A DNA stretch of 64,000 bases, taken from positions 118,469-182,468 of the forward strand of contig JAFSKK010000009.1 in NCBI GenBank assembly GCA_017448965.1, read 5' to 3'. This document shows, piece by piece, positions 8,481-16,483 of this stretch; the first letter of the stretch is position 1; each line of letters begins with the position of its first letter. The stretch comes from Bacteroidaceae bacterium. Its GTDB lineage: Bacteria; Bacteroidota; Bacteroidia; Bacteroidales; Bacteroidaceae. The position numbers were made by a program, and so were the translations under genes. Below the pieces are notes generated by a model that worked only from the letters and a program-made list of their open reading frames with translations, did no database searches and was not told where the DNA came from.

Positions 8481-9631
8481 AATCCATTACATTTATCTAT
8501 GGCATTCCTAATAGCCTGAATATAACCATGCCCAAACTTCATATCAGGCTCCACATAGTTACCTTCTCCCCATTCATTCCATGCCTTCAGGAATAGAATC
8601 TGATGCTCTGGCTGTTTATTCTGTATCAATCTAATGGCCTCCTCCACTGTTGCTTGGAACTTTTCTGGAGTACTATTAACAAGTGGGTCTGTTTTTATGC
8701 CAGCACGCGGAGTTCTATCCCATTGAGGCATCAAAGTTGGATAAACATTCTCCCAAGCGTCTTCTTTTACATAGTAATGACGCATCACTTTGGCATAGTC
8801 AGCCCTCAATGATACAGGAAGAAATGTATGATAAGCCGCATAATACAGCACCTTGTTCATTTTTCCCTTCACAATAGTCTGCGCTCGTCCTAACCCTGTT
8901 GACATAACAGCATCAAAACCCAAATCCAGAACTTCTTGATATCGCTCTGCTGATTGATTGGCATCCCATAAACTCACATGCCCGTCCTTAGTGGAACGCC
9001 CAGATGAATTTTGTGTATAACCCACAAAATGGATGCCAGGCAATCCATTTTCCATTGCCAGTTTCTGCCACAAATCAATAAATTGTCTACACTCTGGAAT
9101 TATCCGGGGCTCCCAGACAGCAAACAGCGGTTTCCCGTCCACCTTTATATAGCGCGGGTCTTTGAAGGCAGACAATAATGAATTGAAGTGTACAATATGG
9201 TCTTCCCTTGAATAATGCATCTGCATAATCATGGAGTCTTTTTTCAGACTTTTTCCTTTCACCCACGTCTTGTTGGTCCAGTCATGATTAGCCCAGCAGA
9301 GGCAAAACGGGAAATCTGGCTTGCCGCTCTCCAGCACCTCCTTGAAAGGGCGTTCCAACAACTGCTTGCCATTGCCAAACCAATAATGATAATAGCAGAA
9401 GCCTTCCAGCCCTGCCTCGCGAGCCAGTTCGGCCTGCTGTTCACGCACCTCAGGCAAACGCAAGTCGTAAAAGCCTAAATCTGCTGGAATGCGCGGCTGA
9501 TAATGTCCCCGAAACAAAGGCTTTGCTTGGGCCACATTCGTCCACTCTGTAAACCCTGGACCCCACCACTCGTTATTCTCCGGGATGGGGTGAAATTGAG
9601 GCAGGTATAGTCCTATAACTCTTGGTTTCAT
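8477..9631 (-). CDS. WbsX-like / GH99-like surface glycan protein
   Basis: Protein of 384 residues matching the WbsX-type family found in O-antigen and capsule clusters, related in fold to GH99. Recognisable segments are the start YLPQFHPIPENNEWWGPGFT, YYHYWF, CWANHDWTNKTW and the C-terminal LFLKAWNEWGEGNYVEPD. The family is often named glycosyltransferase, but GH99-like architecture makes that uncertain; it may process a glycan or act in chain assembly. It overlaps both neighbours by 4 bp, so it is an integral part of the operon. Confidence 0.8.
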   Translation of the reverse strand: MKPRVIGLYLPQFHPIPENNEWWGPGFTEWTNVAQAKPLFRGHYQPRIPADLGFYDLRLPEVREQQAELAREAGLEGFCYYHYWFGNGKQLLERPFKEVLESGKPDFPFCLCWANHDWTNKTWVKGKSLKKDSMIMQMHYSREDHIVHFNSLLSAFKDPRYIKVDGKPLFAVWEPRIIPECRQFIDLWQKLAMENGLPGIHFVGYTQNSSGRSTKDGHVSLWDANQSAERYQEVLDLGFDAVMSTGLGRAQTIVKGKMNKVLYYAAYHTFLPVSLRADYAKVMRHYYVKEDAWENVYPTLMPQWDRTPRAGIKTDPLVNSTPEKFQATVEEAIRLIQNKQPEHQILFLKAWNEWGEGNYVEPDMKFGHGYIQAIRNAIDKCNGL

Positions 9632-10794
9632 TTTCCGATTATCTCTTGATAAAATTCGTATACATTCTTGGCGTGTACATCTTTAGTGTAGAGCCTGTTC
9701 ACCACTTTGAATGCCCTTTCCGTGCAAGAAGCATAGTCGTCTGGCGCGTGGTTTCCCACCTGATGCAGGCATTCGGTCAGTTGCTCGACTGTATCGTAGC
9801 GAAGCGCTATTTCCTCTCCCATCATCTGCAAGGCATTGTCAAGCTGTTCCTTCGTACCACCCGTGTTCCTCGCAATGCACAGGCATCCTTGCTGCATGGC
9901 CTCTGGCATACAGAAACCAAAGCCCTCGTTTCGGGAAGGAATCACCAGCGCACGCGCTTGCCACATCAAGAAGGCTATATCGTTGTATTCGCCTACAAAC
10001 TCCACCAAGTGAGCAAGCCCCTGTTCGTTGACATACTCCACTTGCTGTCGATAATATGGTAACTGACCACAAGCACCAGCCACTTTCAGCGGAATCGGGC
10101 TGTCTGTCTGCTCCACATAGCGCTTGTATGCCAGAAGCAACTGGTCAAGCCCCTTTGCTGGCTCGATGCGGCCTGCGTAAAGAAAGTAATCCTTCTCCGT
10201 TCCAACAGACATCTTAGATAGAGCGGGAAAAACCCCGTCGTAGATGACACGCGACGTGGCCACTCCGCTCAACTGCTGGTGGCGCTGCACATCTTTCGTG
10301 ATACAAATGGTATAATTATTGGGCATCTTCAGTTGCCGAAGGAAAGCCTCCCTGTTGGGGAAATAGCGCACACCAAAATCAAGATCGCCATATTCCCTGA
10401 TATGATAAATATGTGGAACGCCCACTTTTTGTGCCGCATCAAAACCGATGCGCACTACACCGCTATTAGAGTGCACAATATCTATCCTATTTTCTTTCAA
10501 GAAGCCTTTCACCGCACGAGTCGCCCTCTGATTCACAAAAATCCTTGCTCCTAGTCTTGGCAAAAACAACAGTTTTTCCTTCATCGTGTGGCTGTGCGGA
10601 TAGGCAGAAGAACGATAGTTGATGATGAGCGTGGGTATGTCTCGCTTTTTCAATTCTTGAGTGATACCCTCACCATCTGGCACAACCGCAAAAGGATGGA
10701 TGCCATAAGGCAACAGTCCACCCAGCATGTTCATCAAGGCCTTGTTTGCCCCTGCGTTTGAAGCGGTTGAATGAAGAATATAAGCAATATTCAT
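9628..10794 (-). CDS. Glycosyltransferase family 4
   Basis: GT-B fold transferase of 388 residues and first gene of the minus-strand operon. The N-terminus MNIAYILHSTASNAGANKAL carries the acceptor-side GGxxK-like loop, and the C-terminal domain has YAGRIEPAKGLDQLL followed by PSRNEGFGFCMPEAMQQGC, the EGFG..E donor-binding motif of GT4. It has a well-formed promoter 36-66 bp upstream. Its stop overlaps the WbsX start by 4 bp. Sugar specificity is unknown. Confidence 0.85.
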   Translation of the reverse strand: MNIAYILHSTASNAGANKALMNMLGGLLPYGIHPFAVVPDGEGITQELKKRDIPTLIINYRSSAYPHSHTMKEKLLFLPRLGARIFVNQRATRAVKGFLKENRIDIVHSNSGVVRIGFDAAQKVGVPHIYHIREYGDLDFGVRYFPNREAFLRQLKMPNNYTICITKDVQRHQQLSGVATSRVIYDGVFPALSKMSVGTEKDYFLYAGRIEPAKGLDQLLLAYKRYVEQTDSPIPLKVAGACGQLPYYRQQVEYVNEQGLAHLVEFVGEYNDIAFLMWQARALVIPSRNEGFGFCMPEAMQQGCLCIARNTGGTKEQLDNALQMMGEEIALRYDTVEQLTECLHQVGNHAPDDYASCTERAFKVVNRLYTKDVHAKNVYEFYQEIIGK

Positions 10795-10829
10795 GATGAC
10801 TTTCGTTCGAGGAATCCGTTATGAATGCA

Positions 10830-10860
10830 CAAAGATAGAGTTTTTCCGAAAGACCACAAA
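10830..10860 (-). promoter_or_regulatory. Promoter of the GT4-WbsX-GT4-GT11 operon
   Basis: Read on the minus strand, TTTG (10860-10857) is followed by a 19-bp spacer and TATCTTTG (10837-10830), an exact match to the Bacteroidales -33/-7 consensus. The -7 box ends 35 bp before the GT4 start codon. Confidence 0.72.
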
Positions 10861-10992
10861 ACGATTTGTTCTTTTTTTATTGGCAGCAGACTCACACACG
10901 TGTATTTCACGCACACGATGTCACAATCAAGTGCTCGGTTGGCACCATGGAATGTCGCAAAAAAGGTCGCTTCGTCAACCACTACATGCATG

Positions 10993-11061
10993 CTTCCACA
11001 AGGCTCACGAGCTTTCCTCCACTACCCTCGTGAGCTTTGTGGAAGTAAGCTCACGGAGGCA
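10993..11061. repeat. 23-bp-period repeat with 19-bp hairpin
   Basis: Lies in the 450-bp gap between the divergent GT4 (10794) and the glycerophosphotransferase-like gene (11249), which holds no convincing gene. Arms 10993-11011 and 11027-11045 are complementary at 18 of 19 positions with a 15-nt loop. Seen as direct repeats, 10993-11015 and 11016-11038 agree at 17 of 23 positions, and a diverged third copy follows to 11061. Termini are CTTCCACA and TGTGGAAG. No T-tract, so a simple terminator is unlikely. Confidence 0.6.
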
Positions 11062-11185
11062 CTGTCGTTGCCGCTCAGCCAAGACAAGCAAACCGATGTG
11101 AGACAAAACAGGAAAAAACAGCACCAACTCTCACTAAATTATGTGAAAATAGCGTTTTTCTTCCTGATAAAAGCATTTTAATGTC

Positions 11186-11193
11186 TACCTTTG
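11186..11193 (+). promoter_or_regulatory. -7 promoter element (TACCTTTG)
   Basis: Exact TAnnTTTG match 55 bp upstream of the glycerophosphotransferase-like ATG. The expected -33 area is a T-rich stretch (around 11155-11162) without a perfect TTTG. It probably drives the two-gene unit 11249-13975. Confidence 0.5.
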
Positions 11194-11248
11194 TACTCCG
11201 TTTCGGGCAGATGCTCGTGCGAGTGCGACAAAAGTGTGTTATACAAAT

Positions 11249-12430
11249 ATGTTCAAGCGTTTCCTACATCACTTCAAGACCCTTTTCATCTATATCTGCT
11301 ACCTCTTGTTTCGTATGCTTCCGATACAGAAAAATTTGATTCTGTTTGAAAGTGTACAGGATTGTTCTGACAATAGTTGGGCAATGTACAAATTCCTCCA
11401 GAAGCGCAACCCTGCCTACCGATTCGTCTGGTTATGCCATTCGACAGAGACACGGCAAAAGCACATCGCAGAGGAAAGGACCCGATTCATATATCACCAC
11501 TTCGGTTTTCATTCTTTGGCTGACTGCATGGCTCTTGCCAGAGCTGGCAACATCTTCTACACACATGGCATCACCCGACTGTTCAAACGCAGAAAAGGGC
11601 AAAACATGGTCAATCTATGGCATGGCATTGCCCTCAAGGCGCCTAAGGGAGTAAACAAGCCACCGAAACATGAGTTCAATGCCGTGCTGTGCCTCAGCGA
11701 AGAGAATCGGCAGAATCAGGCACGCTTCATCAAGTGCGACGAACGGCTCATCCTGCCCTTGGGCTATCCTCGGAACGACCTTCTGCTGAACAATAATGCG
11801 TGTGGAAAGAGCAATCCATTCGCGCCAAAAGATTTTCAAGGGAAGGTCATCATTTGGATGCCCACATTTCGTGCTTCTGTGCTTCAGGTAATCTCTGAGA
11901 CCACATGCGACACAGACACAGGACTTCCGCTATTGAACACGTTGGAATCCATCAGCTTTTTCAACGATTTCCTGATACAAACCCATGTCTTCTGCATCAT
12001 CAAGATTCACCCGCTTCAATCTCAGAAAGAGGTTTTCAAGCAACAGTTCTCCAACCTGCTGTTCCTCACCAACGACCAGTTGGAGCAGAAAGGCTTGCAA
12101 GTGTATGAGATGCTGGGACACTCAGACGCGCTGCTGACAGATTACTCATCCGTGTTCTTCGACTACTACATACTCGACAAGCCCATCGGATTCATCTTGA
12201 GTGACATGGAAGAATACAGAAAGAGCCGAGGCGAATTTGTGGTGTCTGACCCACTTTCCGTGATGGCAGGCAGACACATCTACTCAGAGGCGGACTTGAA
12301 AGAATTTGTGAAAGATGTGGCAGAAGAACGTGACAATGAAGCACAGATGAGGCATGCCACAGCACAACGGATGATACTGCATCGCGATGCAAACAGTTGC
12401 GAAAGAATTGCCCAATACTGCAAATTATAG
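11249..12430 (+). CDS. CDP-glycerol:glycerophosphotransferase-like (TagB/TagF family)
   Basis: Membrane-associated transferase of 393 residues with the pattern of the CDP-glycerol glycerophosphotransferase family. Visible family segments include FYTHGITRLFKRRKGQ, VNLWHGIALK (the conserved WHG) and, near the C-terminus, TDYSSVFFDYYILDKP. In Gram-positives these enzymes build teichoic acid; in Gram-negative capsule clusters homologues are thought to add glycerol-, ribitol- or sugar-phosphate units. The substrate is not known here. ATG 11249 is preferred over GTG 11234. The flippase gene begins 6 bp downstream. Confidence 0.8.
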   Translation: MFKRFLHHFKTLFIYICYLLFRMLPIQKNLILFESVQDCSDNSWAMYKFLQKRNPAYRFVWLCHSTETRQKHIAEERTRFIYHHFGFHSLADCMALARAGNIFYTHGITRLFKRRKGQNMVNLWHGIALKAPKGVNKPPKHEFNAVLCLSEENRQNQARFIKCDERLILPLGYPRNDLLLNNNACGKSNPFAPKDFQGKVIIWMPTFRASVLQVISETTCDTDTGLPLLNTLESISFFNDFLIQTHVFCIIKIHPLQSQKEVFKQQFSNLLFLTNDQLEQKGLQVYEMLGHSDALLTDYSSVFFDYYILDKPIGFILSDMEEYRKSRGEFVVSDPLSVMAGRHIYSEADLKEFVKDVAEERDNEAQMRHATAQRMILHRDANSCERIAQYCKL

Positions 12431-12436
12431 AGAACG

Positions 12437-13975
12437 ATGGGTACAGCGGAGAGACTGATCAAGAACACTTTCTTTTTATACACGAAGATGGCTATCACCA
12501 TGTTCGTGGCCTTCCTGACGACGCGCATTGTGCTCAACGCCCTGGGCAAGTCGGACTTTGGTCTGTTCAATGTGGTTGGTGGCGCCATTGCATTGCTGGG
12601 ATTCCTGAATGTATCCATGGCATCTACCACCCAACGCTTCATGAACATTTCCGAAGGAGAAGGAAACGCTGAAAAACAAAAGACCGTCTTCAATGTCGGG
12701 CTCATCATTCATTTTGGTTTGGCTTTGCTGGTCGGTGTTGTTCTCTTCTGCCTGGGATTCTTCTTCTTCAACGGCGGTCTGAACATTCCTGAAGGCAGAA
12801 CCACAGCTGCACTGATTGTCTATGCCAGCCTGATTCTCTCCACCATGTTCACCATCATGTCAGTACCATACGATGCCATGCTGAATGCCCACGAGAACAT
12901 GAAGTATTATGCTGTGGTCGGCATCATTGAATCGTTCCTGCGACTGGGTGCAGCCCTCTGTGCCAGCCACACAAGCCACGACAAACTGATCATCTACGGC
13001 ATACTCATGGCCATCATTCCCATTTGCAGCCTGTCTATCATGAGGATTTACTGTCACAAGCATTATGCTGAATGCCTGTTCCATCCCAAGAAATATTGGA
13101 GCACTTCCATGATGAAGGATGAACTCTCCTTTGCCTCATGGAATCTCCTGACGGCCATGTCCATGGGAGGCGCCATGTATGGCATGGGACTGGTAGCCAA
13201 TCACTTCTGGGGTGTGCTCGTCAATGCGGCTCAGGGAATCGCCACCCAAGTGGGAGGAGCCGTTTCCCATTTCTCCGAAAGTGCCATGAAAGCCCTCAAT
13301 CCGGTCATCGTGAAAAGTGAGGGTGCTGGCGACCGGCAACGTCTTATCTACACGACCATGCTGGGGTGTCGTGTATCGTTCACCATCTTCGCGTTCTTCT
13401 CCATCCCCATCATCATTGAGATGCCGTTGATTTTGCGGTTATGGCTGGAAAACGTACCTGAGTGGGCTATCATTTTCTGTCGATTGCAACTCGCCCTTTT
13501 CTGTTCCATGCAACTCATCAACAGCATCGCAACCACCATTTATGCGGAAGGGCACATCCGAAACTATGCCATCTACAAGAGCATCGCCAATCTTCTCCCT
13601 TTGGCTTTGGCCGTAGTGCTCTTCCTGCAAGGTTTCCCTCCCTACTACATGTACATCTTAGAGATCATCTGTTGGTTTGGTTTAGGATGCGGCATCGTCT
13701 TGTTTTTTGCACATCAGCTGGTTGCATTTTCTGTCAAAGCATATCTTCAACAGGTGATACTTCCTGTGGGAACGTTACTGCTCATCATTCTCCCAGTTCT
13801 GTATACTCTGTATCGTGCCACTTTCTCCATTCCCTTCCCCTATGAGAAACTTTGCATTCTTCTTTGCTACGCAGCAATTTATGCCGTCTTAGGTTATCAC
13901 ATCATCTTGAAGAAGGAAGAAAGAATGGCCATCAAAAAAGCAATCAACAAACGATTCAAGAAACGCATCCAGTAA
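12437..13975 (+). CDS. Wzx-like polysaccharide flippase (MOP superfamily)
   Basis: Polytopic membrane protein of 512 residues with about 12-14 hydrophobic helices. The start MGTAERLIKNTFFLYTKMAI and TTRIVLNALGKSDFGLFNVV are typical of the Wzx/polysaccharide-synthesis branch of the MOP exporters, which flip undecaprenyl-linked repeat units across the inner membrane. It lies 6 bp after the glycerophosphotransferase-like gene and ends 13 bp before the convergent polymerase gene. With polymerase, Wzz and Wza nearby it completes a Wzx/Wzy-dependent pathway. Confidence 0.85.
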   Translation: MGTAERLIKNTFFLYTKMAITMFVAFLTTRIVLNALGKSDFGLFNVVGGAIALLGFLNVSMASTTQRFMNISEGEGNAEKQKTVFNVGLIIHFGLALLVGVVLFCLGFFFFNGGLNIPEGRTTAALIVYASLILSTMFTIMSVPYDAMLNAHENMKYYAVVGIIESFLRLGAALCASHTSHDKLIIYGILMAIIPICSLSIMRIYCHKHYAECLFHPKKYWSTSMMKDELSFASWNLLTAMSMGGAMYGMGLVANHFWGVLVNAAQGIATQVGGAVSHFSESAMKALNPVIVKSEGAGDRQRLIYTTMLGCRVSFTIFAFFSIPIIIEMPLILRLWLENVPEWAIIFCRLQLALFCSMQLINSIATTIYAEGHIRNYAIYKSIANLLPLALAVVLFLQGFPPYYMYILEIICWFGLGCGIVLFFAHQLVAFSVKAYLQQVILPVGTLLLIILPVLYTLYRATFSIPFPYEKLCILLCYAAIYAVLGYHIILKKEERMAIKKAINKRFKKRIQ

Positions 13976-13988
13976 GTCCATGTTTTTC

Positions 13989-15320
13989 TCATGAAACCAC
14001 ATCGATGCCTTTTTCCTCATCTCCTCCAACAGAGGAAACTTCTTTAGGAGGCTGAGGCGACTCTATTTCCCTAAAGGCCATAATGTATAGAGGAATGAAC
14101 GTGAAGAATCTCAATGGCGAACCATGAGGAATGAAAGAAATGCCTTGAATAATCCACATGACCACCATACCACGCTTATAGGAGCAAGTGGATGACATCA
14201 CAACAAAGAAGACAATAAGAAGCAAGAAGGAGATCAATCCATTACGATACAGATACACCTTATATCCAGAATTTCCCGAGCCAAACTGCTCCATCTTCTC
14301 AAGTCCTGCACCTGTCAACAATTCATCAGACTGCACAAACTCCTCAAACACGGTGTCGAAATCTTTCGACACACGGTTATCTCCCTCCAAGTCACCCTCA
14401 TCATTCACCATCATTCGCTGAACAATCAAATCGTTCATCAGATTTTCTCCCTCGTTATAGAAGAGCGTAACTATCACAGCCGTGGTAATGAAACCTATCA
14501 GAAGAAGGAGTTTCTTCATAATGGCCTTCCGCTTCATCCACGAAGCGGAAAAAGACATGATGACCAAGAAAACATAACCAGCAAGAGAGAAGGAACATAT
14601 CAACGCTATGAACATGGTCACATTATACCACTTTTTCCACTTCCCCACTTGCGTCATCAGCAAAGCCACACAGGCCATCGCCATGTGGGAAGGCTCCAGA
14701 AAAACTGAATGAAAACGAGGAAACAACTGCAGCATTGACTGGTCGTCCATCATAAACAGAAAATAGTTCTCGTAAGAATAGAAATCGGCAAAAGACGGAA
14801 CGACATGATAATGCGGCAAAGGGAAACCGAGCAACCAAAGGAAAAATCCAGCCAAAGAAGGAATCAAGATGACGGCCATGCTCTTGGCCAACATATCCCC
14901 CATTTTGGGAAGTTCTTCCTTAGCAAGCATAAAAAGGAATAGAAACACAACGGCTCGGAAAGACTCTCCGATATAACCATTCATGTTTTTACCACTCAAC
15001 GTACACATCACCAGCATATAGGCACAATAGGCCACAAAAGGCCACATGTAATCCTTGCGTGTAAAGATGGGATGGCTCAACGTGCGAGACAATAGAAAAG
15101 ACACAACAATTGGTACAAATGCGATGAATTGTTCGTAGGAATAAATGGGCCATAAAAACCAAGGAGCCAAGATACCATAAAAAACAATGAGGATGCCTAC
15201 ATAATAAATCCAAAGGGAGACATCACGCAATGAAATAACTACCCATCGCGAGAGGTCAAACTTCGGCACAAGAAAAAGCCTCTGAAACTTCCTTGTATCT
15301 ATTATGAATATATCACTCAA
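13989..15320 (-). CDS. Wzy-like O-antigen/capsule polymerase
   Basis: Polytopic membrane protein of about 443 residues with 10-12 hydrophobic segments and a large periplasmic loop near the C-terminal third, as in Wzy polymerases and O-antigen ligases. Sequence conservation in this group is low, so the call rests on topology and context next to wzx, wzz and wza. No ATG lies close to the first conserved residues; an open ATG at 15431 would run 80 bp into wzz. TTG 15320 or GTG 15329 is more likely. The C-terminal tail (PQPPKEVSSVGGDEEKG) is polar and looks added. Confidence 0.72.
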   Translation of the reverse strand: MSDIFIIDTRKFQRLFLVPKFDLSRWVVISLRDVSLWIYYVGILIVFYGILAPWFLWPIYSYEQFIAFVPIVVSFLLSRTLSHPIFTRKDYMWPFVAYCAYMLVMCTLSGKNMNGYIGESFRAVVFLFLFMLAKEELPKMGDMLAKSMAVILIPSLAGFFLWLLGFPLPHYHVVPSFADFYSYENYFLFMMDDQSMLQLFPRFHSVFLEPSHMAMACVALLMTQVGKWKKWYNVTMFIALICSFSLAGYVFLVIMSFSASWMKRKAIMKKLLLLIGFITTAVIVTLFYNEGENLMNDLIVQRMMVNDEGDLEGDNRVSKDFDTVFEEFVQSDELLTGAGLEKMEQFGSGNSGYKVYLYRNGLISFLLLIVFFVVMSSTCSYKRGMVVMWIIQGISFIPHGSPLRFFTFIPLYIMAFREIESPQPPKEVSSVGGDEEKGIDVVS

Positions 15321-15351
15321 GTGTCGCACTTCACGTTTGATGTTGTTCCTT

Positions 15352-16479
15352 TCACTCGTTCTCCTCTTTACTGCTCTTTCCCAACAGTTGGGCCATGATA
15401 TTGTCCTTGAAGATATAGATTGTCGTACCAATGAAGGCCAAGAACATCATACCTGCCACAAACATCATGCGCTTAGGGCCTGATGGTTTCAGAGGCACCG
15501 TCGGACTCTCCAGCAACGAGAAGGCAGGAGTGTTCTCCTGTATCTTTGCTTTTGCTGTGAGCAACTGGGTGTTCATCGTGTTATAGGCATTGAGTTTCAT
15601 ACTGAGATCATTCTCCAACTCATCGCGCTTCGAGAGTTCCGACTGCAAGATGGTGTTCAAGTGAGAATCACAATAGACACCGTAAACCCGCAACGCCTCT
15701 TCGTATTCACGCCGCGCATCATCAGTCAACTTCAGATAATACTCATAATCCACACGAGCCTTACCTGTACGATATTGGGTGATGAAGTCCTGAAGGCGCA
15801 CACGTGTGGAATCAGCCATCGTGGCGCAGATAAGCGGATCCTGGTCAACCACATTGATTGTAATGATACCTGTTTTCTTGTCGACAGAGCAGGTTATGGA
15901 AGTGCGGACACTCTCATAGATGGCCAATTGCTGTTCTGTCAACATAAACGCGCCCGATTTACCTTGTGGGACATTGCCAAACTTTGTCACAGGAGATGCC
16001 CCTTCCGTCAGTTGCTTGATTTGTCTTTTTACCCAACGAATAGGAACCATATAGAATACGCTCTGCTGATACTGTTCCAGATAGGTCTTGTAATCTGTAT
16101 CAATCGTGCCATCGAGCGACTTCACCTTCACGGCCAGCAAATCGGTGATGAAATTGTTCGATGCAACCACCTCAGGATAGATGTCTGGATAGAAAGCATC
16201 GTTCGTTGCCATATTCCCAAGGTTGAATCCAAATGTATTGGCGATGGAAGACAAGGAACCTCCCTCTGTGTTGGCCGATTCGGGAGCCATCACCACAGAT
16301 GCCTGATAAGTGCGAGGAACTGGCAAGATGATGAAACATGAAATTGCAAGCGTGATGAGCCACACAATCAGGAACAACTTCTTTCTGCTCCACATCTTCT
16401 TGGCCACATCTCTCAAGTCAATGAATTCTTTATGATTGGTTTCTTCCATACAGCTGACTTTTTTTTCTTTCATCATCAA
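15352..16479 (-). CDS. Wzz-type chain-length determinant protein
   Basis: Inner-membrane protein of 375 residues in the Wzz/polysaccharide co-polymerase family. It has an N-terminal transmembrane segment (about residues 36-55), a periplasmic domain with a helical region rich in charged residues around 240-300, and a C-terminal transmembrane helix near 340-360 preceded by the typical Pro-rich PTVPLKPSGPKR. No Walker motifs follow, so it is not fused to a tyrosine kinase. It starts 4 bp after the wza-like gene stop. MMMKEKK at 16479 is used; Met11 is an alternative. Confidence 0.85.
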   Translation of the reverse strand: MMMKEKKVSCMEETNHKEFIDLRDVAKKMWSRKKLFLIVWLITLAISCFIILPVPRTYQASVVMAPESANTEGGSLSSIANTFGFNLGNMATNDAFYPDIYPEVVASNNFITDLLAVKVKSLDGTIDTDYKTYLEQYQQSVFYMVPIRWVKRQIKQLTEGASPVTKFGNVPQGKSGAFMLTEQQLAIYESVRTSITCSVDKKTGIITINVVDQDPLICATMADSTRVRLQDFITQYRTGKARVDYEYYLKLTDDARREYEEALRVYGVYCDSHLNTILQSELSKRDELENDLSMKLNAYNTMNTQLLTAKAKIQENTPAFSLLESPTVPLKPSGPKRMMFVAGMMFLAFIGTTIYIFKDNIMAQLLGKSSKEENE

Positions 16480-16483
16480 AGAC

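Noticed and set aside
10791-10991. 66-codon minus-strand frame upstream of the GT4 gene
   Set aside because: Overlaps the strong promoter and the start of the hairpin; no family pattern.
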